6,449 bases of DNA from Promethearchaeota archaeon (GTDB taxonomy: Archaea > Asgardarchaeota > Lokiarchaeia > Sigynarchaeales > MK-D1), in NCBI GenBank assembly GCA_016839385.1, contig JAEOUK010000045.1, positions 1 through 6,449 on the forward strand, read 5' to 3'. This document shows positions 1-6,121 of this stretch, piece after piece. The position numbers and the translations under genes were made by a program. Numbering within the stretch: the stretch's first letter is position 1; each line of letters opens with the position of its first letter. Below the pieces are notes generated by a model. That model saw only the letters and a list, made by a program, of their open reading frames with translations. It searched no databases and was not told the origin of the DNA.

Positions 1-29
1 ATGATACCAAACTTAACCTTCTGCGCCAT
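1..29 (-). CDS. Possible start of a minus-strand gene, cut by the left edge
   Basis: An ATG on the minus strand at base 29 opens a frame with no stop to the window edge; the visible residues are MAQKVKFGI. The same frame also has an earlier ATG at base 53 (MLISSFTD before it). I prefer base 29 because a promoter-like element at 60-75 lies exactly as far from it as the matching element lies from the purH start. The Lys-Val-Lys-Phe-Gly-Ile beginning would suit the first strand of a Rossmann-type domain, but nine residues cannot identify a family. It follows purH in the same orientation with its own promoter-like box. It may be a chance open frame. Confidence 0.3.
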
Positions 30-59
30 ATCAGTAAAAGAGGAAATAAGCATTTTTAA

Positions 60-75
60 TAGATTTTATACAGTT
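60..75 (-). promoter_or_regulatory. TATA-like promoter element shared with purH
   Basis: On the minus strand this reads AACTGTATAAAATCTA. The element upstream of purH at 1720-1735 reads AACTCGATAAAATCTA, so 14 of 16 bases match, and the last base is 31 positions from the candidate ATG at 29, the same as for purH. An archaeal TATA box at this position would place the transcription start roughly 10 to 15 bases before that ATG. The role is inferred from position and similarity. Confidence 0.4.
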
Positions 76-82
76 TTTTGGG

Positions 83-89
83 AAAAAAA
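83..89 (-). terminator. T-tract terminator candidate after purH
   Basis: A run of seven T on the minus strand begins 11 bases past the purH stop codon. With the neighbouring plus-strand T6 it forms TTTTTTGGGAAAAAA, a 6-bp inverted repeat with a 3-base loop. Archaeal transcription commonly ends at U-rich tracts with or without a hairpin, so this fits the end of the purH transcript. Confidence 0.4.
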
Positions 90-99
90 TGGGGAATGT

Positions 100-1689
100 T
101 CAGTGGCGGAATACTCGTTTCCCACAAAATACTAAGGAAATTCCCAGTTCATTCGCTTTTTCTATTACCAAATCATCTCGCATCGATCCGCCTGGATTTA
201 GGATAGCTTTTGCGCCTGCTTCAGCAGCAACTTCTAATCCATCCGGAAAAGGAAAGAATGAATCTGTGCCCATAATACTTCCAGTTAAATCATGTCCAAA
301 TTCTTGGGCTTTTTGAACTGCAAGTTTCACCACATGAACACGACTTTGTTGCCCTGCTCCAACTCCAATTGTATAAATACCAGTATTATATTCTTTTACA
401 AATGCCGCAGAATTGCTTTTTGCCCATTTTGAGACTTTATATGCGAAAATTAAGGCTTCTTTTTCTTTTTCTGTTACTCCTCTTTTTGTTTTGACATCCC
501 ATTCTTTAATAACAGGACCAGAGTCATAATCTTGTACTAAAATGCCACCCAATGCGGAACGTACTTCAGGTAGTGCATAGAAATCAGATCTTTTATCCAT
601 AAAACCAGGAAATTCCAAAACACGTAAATTTTCTTTTGTTTTCAGAATTTCTAAAGCTTCTTCACTGTATTCGGGGGCAATCATTACTTCAATGAATACA
701 TTTTTCTCATTGATAAGATAATTAGCAACTTCTTTTTCCAATTTTTTGTTAAAACCCCACACACCTCCAAAAGCGCTAAGTGGATCAGTGCTAAAGGCTC
801 GTTTGCATGATTCTAACTGAGATTTATTGTCAATTGCTATCCCATTAGGGGTTGTGTGCTTAAGTATTGCTGTTACATAATGTTCTTTTCCAAAATCCAA
901 GAGCATTTGAACACAAGAATCTATATCCAAATAATTATTGAATGATATAGCTTTTCCATTTAGTTGTTTAAAGTTGAATAATCCTGTTGTAGCTTGGGTA
1001 TCTTTGTAATATGCTGCTCTTTGCTCCCAATTTTCTCCATAACGACATAGATTTTCACGAGTGTAACTTTTAAAGATCATTTCAGGCAGTTCCTTTGATC
1101 CAGAGCGGGAGATCAAGTAGGTTGCAATTGCTGCATCATATAATGCCATCTTCTGAAACACAGCTAAAGCCAACTTTTCCCTTGTAGCCAATCTCGTCCC
1201 TCCATTATTATTCCGTAATTCTTCAAGAATCATATCAAATTGAGAAGGATCAGAAACAACGGTCACGAATGGAAATGTTTTTGCGGCTGCTCGTATCATA
1301 GTTGGTCCACCAATATCGATCATTTCAAGAGCTTCATCCAACTCAACTCCTGATTTAGAAATTACGTCAGTAAAAGGATAAAGATTGCAAACAACCATAT
1401 CGATAGGTAAAATATTATTGTCATTCGCTTCAGCAATATCGGAATCATAATTCCTACGCATCAAAATACCTCCTTCGATACGTGGATGCAAAGTTTTTAC
1501 TCTTCCATTAAATACCTCGGGAGAATTGGTATAATCTGATACTTGGATGATATCGACTCCATTTTCTGATAATGTGCGTGCAGTACCACCCGTTGAGAGG
1601 ATTTCAATACCAAATTCATTTTGTAATGCTTTTGCAAATTCCACAATACCAGTTTTATTATATACTGATATTAGTGCTCGTTTTATCAT
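100..1689 (-). CDS. purH: Bifunctional AICAR formyltransferase / IMP cyclohydrolase (PurH)
   Basis: PurH catalyses the last two steps of de novo purine synthesis in the cytoplasm: 10-formyl-THF-dependent formylation of AICAR to FAICAR, then ring closure to IMP. The protein has 529 residues, the usual full length. The N-terminal cyclohydrolase (about 1-197) shows STGGT at 32-36, VKTLHP at 64-69, NLYPF at 102-106, DIGGP at 125-129 and RAAAK at 133-137; Lys65, Tyr104, Asp125 and Lys137 match known catalytic-site residues of the family. The transformylase (about 198-529) shows RYGEN at 216-220, the catalytic Lys-His pair at 277-278, DPLSAFGG at 302-309, GAGQQSR at 444-450 and the classic FRH end. 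Two normally conserved histidines differ: RYGENPHQ is RYGENWEQ, and IHGG after KTLHP is IEGG. No Shine-Dalgarno precedes the ATG. Many archaea use PurP/PurO instead, so a bacterial-type origin is likely. Confidence 0.97.
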   Translation of the reverse strand: MIKRALISVYNKTGIVEFAKALQNEFGIEILSTGGTARTLSENGVDIIQVSDYTNSPEVFNGRVKTLHPRIEGGILMRRNYDSDIAEANDNNILPIDMVVCNLYPFTDVISKSGVELDEALEMIDIGGPTMIRAAAKTFPFVTVVSDPSQFDMILEELRNNNGGTRLATREKLALAVFQKMALYDAAIATYLISRSGSKELPEMIFKSYTRENLCRYGENWEQRAAYYKDTQATTGLFNFKQLNGKAISFNNYLDIDSCVQMLLDFGKEHYVTAILKHTTPNGIAIDNKSQLESCKRAFSTDPLSAFGGVWGFNKKLEKEVANYLINEKNVFIEVMIAPEYSEEALEILKTKENLRVLEFPGFMDKRSDFYALPEVRSALGGILVQDYDSGPVIKEWDVKTKRGVTEKEKEALIFAYKVSKWAKSNSAAFVKEYNTGIYTIGVGAGQQSRVHVVKLAVQKAQEFGHDLTGSIMGTDSFFPFPDGLEVAAEAGAKAILNPGGSMRDDLVIEKANELGISLVFCGKRVFRH

Positions 1690-1719
1690 GAGTACTCAAA
1701 TACATGGTAGTAAAAAAAC

Positions 1720-1735
1720 TAGATTTTATCGAGTT
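1720..1735 (-). promoter_or_regulatory. TATA-like promoter element upstream of purH
   Basis: The minus strand reads AACTCGATAAAATCTA, with the A/T core centred about 37 bases before the purH ATG. That would give a short leader of about 10 bases, in keeping with the lack of a Shine-Dalgarno. A near-identical copy at 60-75 sits at the same spacing from the candidate next gene. No experimental support is available from sequence alone. Confidence 0.42.
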
Positions 1736-1750
1736 ATTAATGGTGAAATT

Positions 1751-1785
1751 AAAAAAAGAGTAATAGAATAATGAAAATAAAAAAA
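1751..1785 (-). terminator. Repeated T-tract terminator candidate after the 793-residue protein gene
   Basis: In the 109-base gap the minus strand carries T7 at 1779-1785 (14 bases past the stop codon) and T7 at 1751-1757, with a third T7 at 1712-1718 just downstream of the purH promoter-like box. Successive U tracts are typical of archaeal termination sites. I see no strong GC-rich hairpin here. The third tract falls in the would-be purH leader or just before it, so I leave it out of the terminator span. Confidence 0.4.
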
Positions 1786-1798
1786 TTACATCGCAAGA

Positions 1799-4180
1799 TT
1801 ATGCAGGAGCAAGACTACGGGCTAATACATTCTGGAAACCCTCAATGTCGGTCATTAAGGATTCTGCTTCTTTTTCCTGAATCTTTTCATCTTCATCGTA
1901 TTTCTTAAGTTTATCTATCCAATATTGGATTTTCGCAAGCGTTGGATTGGAATCATTCACAACTCGAGACATCCGAGCATAAGTATCTTCTAATTTCAAC
2001 AATATATCTTTTGCTTTATATCTCACTGCACAAAAGTCACTGGCAGTAATCAAGTTCTGAGTAATAGACATAACGTCTAAAGTTCGTTGCCGTTCTTCAG
2101 CTTTAACCTTCCTAACGATATTGATTTCAAGGAATAATAGTTCAATGATTTTTGCTAAGAATCCCGTTAATTGACCAGGATCATTACACCAAACACGAAT
2201 TTCTAAACTTTGATTTTTACCAGAAACAGCAATTCGTGTAATAATTCTCCCACCCGTAACTTTTGCTTCGGAAGAGAACCAAGCTTCTGCTTTATAATCA
2301 TCTGAATCAGGAAGTTCCAAACTTGTTACGTTTCGAGTATCGAAATTAGTAATTGCACGAAAAGCTGCACGATACGCTAATTTCGGATCCAAATCAGCAA
2401 TTAAGAAAGCTCTTGCATCACTTGGAAGGTTTTGAATAGCGATCTGGCAGTCTTCGATAGTATCCAGTGTTTTCGAAACAAGTGGGCATTTAATTTGAAC
2501 TTCTTTTGGTCGTATATGAATTGTATGTGGTTTTGCAGTAGCATCTTTATAAATTACTGTACCACCAATTGTAGAAATACCACATTCAACGGGTTCCAAA
2601 TAAAAGTCAATTCCTCGAGAATTCTTTGGAGAAATCACAGGAACTTTTAGGATATCACTTTGTTTCCTGTAAGAGGAAGGTGCATCTAAGATTACTTTAA
2701 TATCATGAATTGCCATTTCTGTGTGGTTCTTAACGACGACTTTAAAATGCAATTGACCGCCTACAAAATCATATTCTCGCAATACTTCAACATTTGTTGT
2801 TGAGGAGGCTATAGGAGTTCCTTCAGCAGCTGGTTCTGTTTCCAACACTGGTATTGTTACAGGACCCATAGTAGTCGGTTGTTGTCTATCCGCTACGAAT
2901 TCCCTACGGTTCATATCAATGAATCCATAAATAGCACCCCGGGAGATTAAACTTGCAAGAGTCTCTTCTACTCGTAATTCTGTAATACCTAATTTTAAGG
3001 CGAGTTCACGCAATTTCATTGTTCGATAAACACGGGTCACACTCTTGATCCGATTAGATAGTTCTTCTTCAGTTATGAATTCCTTTTTCTGTGTAAAAAG
3101 TCCACGAACCCGTTTTTCTTTGATTAATGCAACCAAGGATTTGCGAATTAATTCAACAGCAACAATATATTGTTTAGCTGCATCAGCAAGCTTAAACAAA
3201 CCGTGCTCTTTACAATAAGATTCCACTTCTGATTTCAGTTTTGTCTTGGAAACAATTTGCTTTCCACTATCTGCGAAATATGCATCAAGTTTTTGTGATT
3301 TAAACAGTTCAATCACGTAATATTTCAAAATATCCTCTGATGTTCCCAGAGTATCGCTTAATTCCTTAATTGATACTCTTCCTTTTTCCTCTACGGTTTT
3401 AGTTATGTAATTATTTAGATAAGTGACACTATAATAATTCTTCTTGTTTTTATCGAAAGTTCCATGAATTTCGAACTCTTTAAGCACTTCATACATTAAT
3501 TCTAATGCGTTTTCTTCTGGAACATTAAATCGGTTTGAAATTTGGGCCATAGAGACTTTACCGTTGTCTTGGATTTCGTCGTTTATATAAGCTCGAGAGT
3601 CATCAGGCACATATATAAAAACTTGATTTTTAGTATCGATTTGTCCTGTAATCAGTTTATCCTTTTTCATCTTTGTGATAATTCGTACAATTGTCCGTGA
3701 ATCCACGTTGTAGATATTTTTAATTGTTGCAAATGAAGTGACTCCTCCACTTTTTAGAGATTGGATAAAGCAATTTGGACAAATTTGGACTCCTTGATTA
3801 GCTTTGAGTTTTAATCCACATTCTTCGGCTTTCTTAACCAATCCGGCACGTATTCCTTCATCGAAAACGAGTTTTTTAGTCACATAATGTATCTTCGGAG
3901 TGTTATTGAATGAATCCCAATTGCATGAAGGACAATTTAAAAAATATTGCCCAGAAGGTAATTTGTCAATAGTAAGTTCCTTTGAGCATTCAGGGCAGGA
4001 GCTCTTTGGAATCATTGTACAACGATAATCAGATTGTTCAGCTTGAGCTGTTGTGTATTTTGTCAAATGTTTCTTACATGAATAGTACTCAGTCGTGATC
4101 ATATGATTTGAGCAGATTTGTGAACCGCATTTCTCGCAACTATACGCAATGGTAGTGTTGTTACAATAAAGGCAAGGCAT
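1799..4180 (-). CDS. Multidomain zinc-finger / tandem winged-helix protein with an appendage-like C-terminal half
   Basis: I cannot assign a known function. From the N-terminus of the 793 residues: a cross-brace-like zinc finger with C3/C6, C15/C18, C23/H26 and C35/H38, resembling AN1 or B-box fingers; a zinc ribbon at C62/C65 and C83/C86; a further CPNC at 134-137. Residues about 140-430 read as roughly five winged-helix units; units 2 (196-252) and 3 (254-312) are visibly related (Gly-Lys/Arg-Val-Ser then Ile/Leu-Ser), and unit 5 has the LALKLGI...VEETLASLI...G.IYGFID pattern common to PCI, UFL1 and DDRGK1 winged helices. A Pro/Thr-rich linker (431-465) leads to a beta-rich domain (466-568), an alpha/beta domain (about 570-690) and a charged helical tail. 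No membrane segment or signal peptide. The chosen ATG starts directly at the first zinc finger; a GGAG lies 13 bases upstream, rather far. Roles in ubiquitin-like modification, trafficking or transcription are all conceivable. Confidence 0.85.
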   Translation of the reverse strand: MPCLYCNNTTIAYSCEKCGSQICSNHMITTEYYSCKKHLTKYTTAQAEQSDYRCTMIPKSSCPECSKELTIDKLPSGQYFLNCPSCNWDSFNNTPKIHYVTKKLVFDEGIRAGLVKKAEECGLKLKANQGVQICPNCFIQSLKSGGVTSFATIKNIYNVDSRTIVRIITKMKKDKLITGQIDTKNQVFIYVPDDSRAYINDEIQDNGKVSMAQISNRFNVPEENALELMYEVLKEFEIHGTFDKNKKNYYSVTYLNNYITKTVEEKGRVSIKELSDTLGTSEDILKYYVIELFKSQKLDAYFADSGKQIVSKTKLKSEVESYCKEHGLFKLADAAKQYIVAVELIRKSLVALIKEKRVRGLFTQKKEFITEEELSNRIKSVTRVYRTMKLRELALKLGITELRVEETLASLISRGAIYGFIDMNRREFVADRQQPTTMGPVTIPVLETEPAAEGTPIASSTTNVEVLREYDFVGGQLHFKVVVKNHTEMAIHDIKVILDAPSSYRKQSDILKVPVISPKNSRGIDFYLEPVECGISTIGGTVIYKDATAKPHTIHIRPKEVQIKCPLVSKTLDTIEDCQIAIQNLPSDARAFLIADLDPKLAYRAAFRAITNFDTRNVTSLELPDSDDYKAEAWFSSEAKVTGGRIITRIAVSGKNQSLEIRVWCNDPGQLTGFLAKIIELLFLEINIVRKVKAEERQRTLDVMSITQNLITASDFCAVRYKAKDILLKLEDTYARMSRVVNDSNPTLAKIQYWIDKLKKYDEDEKIQEKEAESLMTDIEGFQNVLARSLAPA

Positions 4181-4200
4181 TTTTGTATTTTTTCTCCAAT

Positions 4201-4212
4201 TATCTTATAGAT
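4201..4212 (-). promoter_or_regulatory. TATA-like box upstream of the 793-residue protein gene
   Basis: The minus strand reads ATCTATAAGATA, centred about 26 bases before the ATG at 4180, a spacing that would give a leaderless or nearly leaderless message. A second candidate, GGAATAAAATTAAT on the minus strand at about 4232-4245, would instead give a leader of about 30 bases that includes the GGAG at 4194-4197. The sequence does not decide between them. Two copies of AGATTCA on the plus strand (4209-4215 and 4220-4226), 11 bases apart, overlap this region. Confidence 0.3.
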
Positions 4213-4301
4213 TCATTAGAGATTCACATCTATTAATTTTATTCCCTATCAATATGAACCTCTTTAGTGAGTTAATAAATATAAAATACGGTTGAATCTT
4301 T

Positions 4302-4321
4302 TTGGTTTTTGCATAAACCAA
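4302..4321 (-). terminator. Perfect 7-bp stem-loop downstream of the histidine kinase gene
   Basis: The minus strand reads TTGGTTT, a 6-base loop ATGCAA, then AAACCAA: a perfect 7-bp stem starting 26 bases past the kinase stop codon. A T6 tract at 4330-4335 lies between stop codon and stem. No T tract directly follows the stem, so it is not a classic bacterial-type terminator; it may mark or protect the 3' end of the kinase message. Chance is possible in AT-rich DNA. Confidence 0.3.
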
Positions 4322-4347
4322 TTATTAGTAAAAAATATAGACATTTA

Positions 4348-5937
4348 TTATTTTGGCAGTTTGACTGGAAGTCGGATCGTAAATTCTGTCCATTCACCAA
4401 ATTTACTCGAAACTCGAATATCTCCTTGGTGATCCTTGATGATTTGGTAAACAGTGTGTAATCCTAAACCCGTTTTTTGGGAACGGTTCGAAGTATAGAA
4501 TGGATCAAATACTTTTACAATCTTATCATGTTCGATTCCAATACCATTATCCCAAATTTTAATCAACGCACAAGATGAACCATTTTTTCCCTCAATAGCA
4601 AGTGTTACTTTAATACAGTGTTCACGATCCTTTACAGAACCTACAGCTTGAGCAGAATTAAGTACCATGTTAAACAGTGCCGTTCGTATGCGCTGTGTTT
4701 GTAATAGAATATTTTTTGGGAAGTCATCTGGGATGATTTTTTCAACACTAGCTTTTGCTCGTTTTAGTTGATGTCTTAAAACATTCTCCACTTTTTGCAC
4801 TAGTTCTGGAAGATCCGTTTCTAAAAATTCGCGATCGTCTGAGTTACGTGAAAATTCTGATAGGTTGTTCACGATTTTTGAAATTCTTTCAGATTCTTCT
4901 AAAATTCCGGTGATAAATTCATATTCGTCTGAATCCTTTGTTATAATCTCTCCTTCATCTATAGCTTCTTTTACTAATCCTGCGTAATTCATGATTCCAA
5001 ATAAAGGATTATTAATTTCGTGAGCTACTCCTGAAGCTAGTTCACCGATGGACGCCATACGATGAGTTTGGAATAAAGCAATCTCTGTTTTCTTTTGTTC
5101 TGTAATATCAACTGCTGTACAAACAATCGAATTTACAAGGTCTTTGCCAAGATTAAACTCACCAATATTTAATCGTAACCAAATTATCGAACCATCGTTC
5201 TTTGTGAATCTTAATGTAGTTTCAACGGTTTCTTTTTCAGTTAAATCCTCAAGTTTTTGTTCAATCTCAGAAATGTCTTCATTTGAGATAAATTCTTCAA
5301 TCTCATGGTCTATTAAATCGCTTGGTTTTTCAAAACCCAACATCTCAATGAATTGTACATTCGCATACGTAATTACAGTACCCTTTAGCATGAATGCACC
5401 CTGAATATTGGTTGTAAGGTTCAATAGATTTCCAATATTTAAAGTAAAACCGTTCCCAGATTTTTCCAGTAAATCTTCATAGATTATACCAAGTACTTCA
5501 TCAGCTAATTTGATTAATGTAAGTTGATACGGAGTTTGATTATCAATGTCTTCAAGAGAATTTACGTCCAATTCATTTCCATTGATAGGTTGTTTGATAA
5601 GATTAAGATTCATCGAATGAGAAGCACCAATTTCTTCTTGAAAGACTTGATTAAATCCATTCAACACAATTGACATTCTTCTCATTTTATTTCCAGGTCG
5701 AATCTTAAACAACTCAAAGGATTCTCCAATTTGAAGGTATTTTGGGAAAAGAGTATAGTGTTTTTGAAACTCATCGAAAGTAGGATTAAAGTACAATATT
5801 TGAGCTAAATTATCTCGACCATGACTTAGCTTAAACACTAGTACGGGTAACGGTATTTTCTCAACAATAGTTTTGAACATTTCTACCATAGTTATTTTAT
5901 TTTCCACATTAACCACTTTCAAAGAGATATCATTCAC
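4348..5937 (-). CDS. Soluble PAS-domain sensor histidine kinase
   Basis: A two-component sensor kinase of 529 residues that would autophosphorylate on His306 after sensing through PAS domains. Residues about 20-150 look like a divergent PAS-like sensor; about 165-280 is a clearer PAS plus PAC end (ITYANVQFIEMLGF at 189-202, DGSIIWLRLN at 248-257, VDITEQKK at 276-283). The dimerisation/phosphoacceptor H-box is ASGVAHEINNPL at 301-312. The ATPase domain has the N-box at 423-429 (Asn423, Asn427), G1 DNGIGI at 463-468, F-box FDPFYT at 477-482 and G2 GLGL at 490-493, so all catalytic boxes are intact. There is no transmembrane stretch, hence cytoplasmic, and no receiver domain. No response regulator is adjacent, so its partner is unknown. 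The frame starts at GTG (5937); ATG at 5889 (residue 17) is an alternative that keeps both sensor domains. The kinase core is bacterial-type. Confidence 0.93.
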   Translation of the reverse strand: MNDISLKVVNVENKITMVEMFKTIVEKIPLPVLVFKLSHGRDNLAQILYFNPTFDEFQKHYTLFPKYLQIGESFELFKIRPGNKMRRMSIVLNGFNQVFQEEIGASHSMNLNLIKQPINGNELDVNSLEDIDNQTPYQLTLIKLADEVLGIIYEDLLEKSGNGFTLNIGNLLNLTTNIQGAFMLKGTVITYANVQFIEMLGFEKPSDLIDHEIEEFISNEDISEIEQKLEDLTEKETVETTLRFTKNDGSIIWLRLNIGEFNLGKDLVNSIVCTAVDITEQKKTEIALFQTHRMASIGELASGVAHEINNPLFGIMNYAGLVKEAIDEGEIITKDSDEYEFITGILEESERISKIVNNLSEFSRNSDDREFLETDLPELVQKVENVLRHQLKRAKASVEKIIPDDFPKNILLQTQRIRTALFNMVLNSAQAVGSVKDREHCIKVTLAIEGKNGSSCALIKIWDNGIGIEHDKIVKVFDPFYTSNRSQKTGLGLHTVYQIIKDHQGDIRVSSKFGEWTEFTIRLPVKLPK

Positions 5938-5938
5938 A

Positions 5939-5951
5939 CTTGACTCTCAAG
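5939..5951. repeat. Short inverted repeat next to the histidine kinase start
   Basis: The plus strand reads CTTGACTCTCAAG, a 5-bp perfect inverted repeat around a 3-base centre, ending one base from the GTG codon. It could be an operator half-site pair or a small hairpin at the ribosome-entry point, or chance. Confidence 0.2.
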
Positions 5952-6067
5952 GAAAATTTCAATTAAATTCTTAAATTGTTTTTCGAATGTAATATTTCCA
6001 AAAACTTTTCCAACAATTTCATTTTGGAATGATTCTTTTCTACATTTCTAGGTAAATATAGAATTAT

Positions 6068-6075
6068 AAAAAAAA
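6068..6075 (-). terminator. T-tract terminator candidate after the GNAT gene
   Basis: Eight T in a row on the minus strand lie about 46 bases past the acetyltransferase stop codon, the longest such run in the window. A palindrome (AAGAATTCTT) lies between stop codon and tract. This suits an archaeal U-tract terminator and would separate this gene from the histidine kinase. Confidence 0.4.
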
Positions 6076-6121
6076 CTATTTCAATCTAAAAATTATTAAG
6101 AATTCTTGAGATTTCATTTTT

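Larger units (their letters stand above)
5938..6121. other. Intergenic region between the GNAT gene and the histidine kinase gene
   Basis: This 184-base AT-rich stretch shows no credible coding frame. It holds a T8 tract on the minus strand at 6068-6075, a plausible end for the acetyltransferase message; a palindrome AAGAATTCTT at 6098-6107; and an 8-bp inverted repeat TTCCAAAA / TTTTGGAA at 5996-6003 and 6022-6029. TATA-like minus-strand sequence (TTTAAG, ATTTAAT) at about 5961-5976 is a possible kinase promoter, around 27 to 36 bases from the GTG. Confidence 0.4.

Noticed and set aside
1..135. Plus-strand open frame of 44 codons beginning with ATG at base 1
   Set aside because: It is short, runs into the purH 3' end on the opposite strand, shows no recognisable protein pattern and covers the terminator-like and promoter-like sequences.
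1547..1771. Plus-strand open frame of 74 codons across the purH start
   Set aside because: Most of it is the antisense shadow of purH, and its tail is low-complexity Lys/Arg/Glu from A-rich intergenic DNA.
5144..5404. Plus-strand open frame of 86 codons inside the histidine kinase gene
   Set aside because: It lies entirely antisense to the PAS domain coding region, is serine/phenylalanine rich as expected for a shadow, and resembles no family.
5996..6029. 8-bp inverted repeat TTCCAAAA / TTTTGGAA as an operator
   Set aside because: The arms are A/T-rich with an 18-base spacer and no nearby second copy; chance is likely in this composition.
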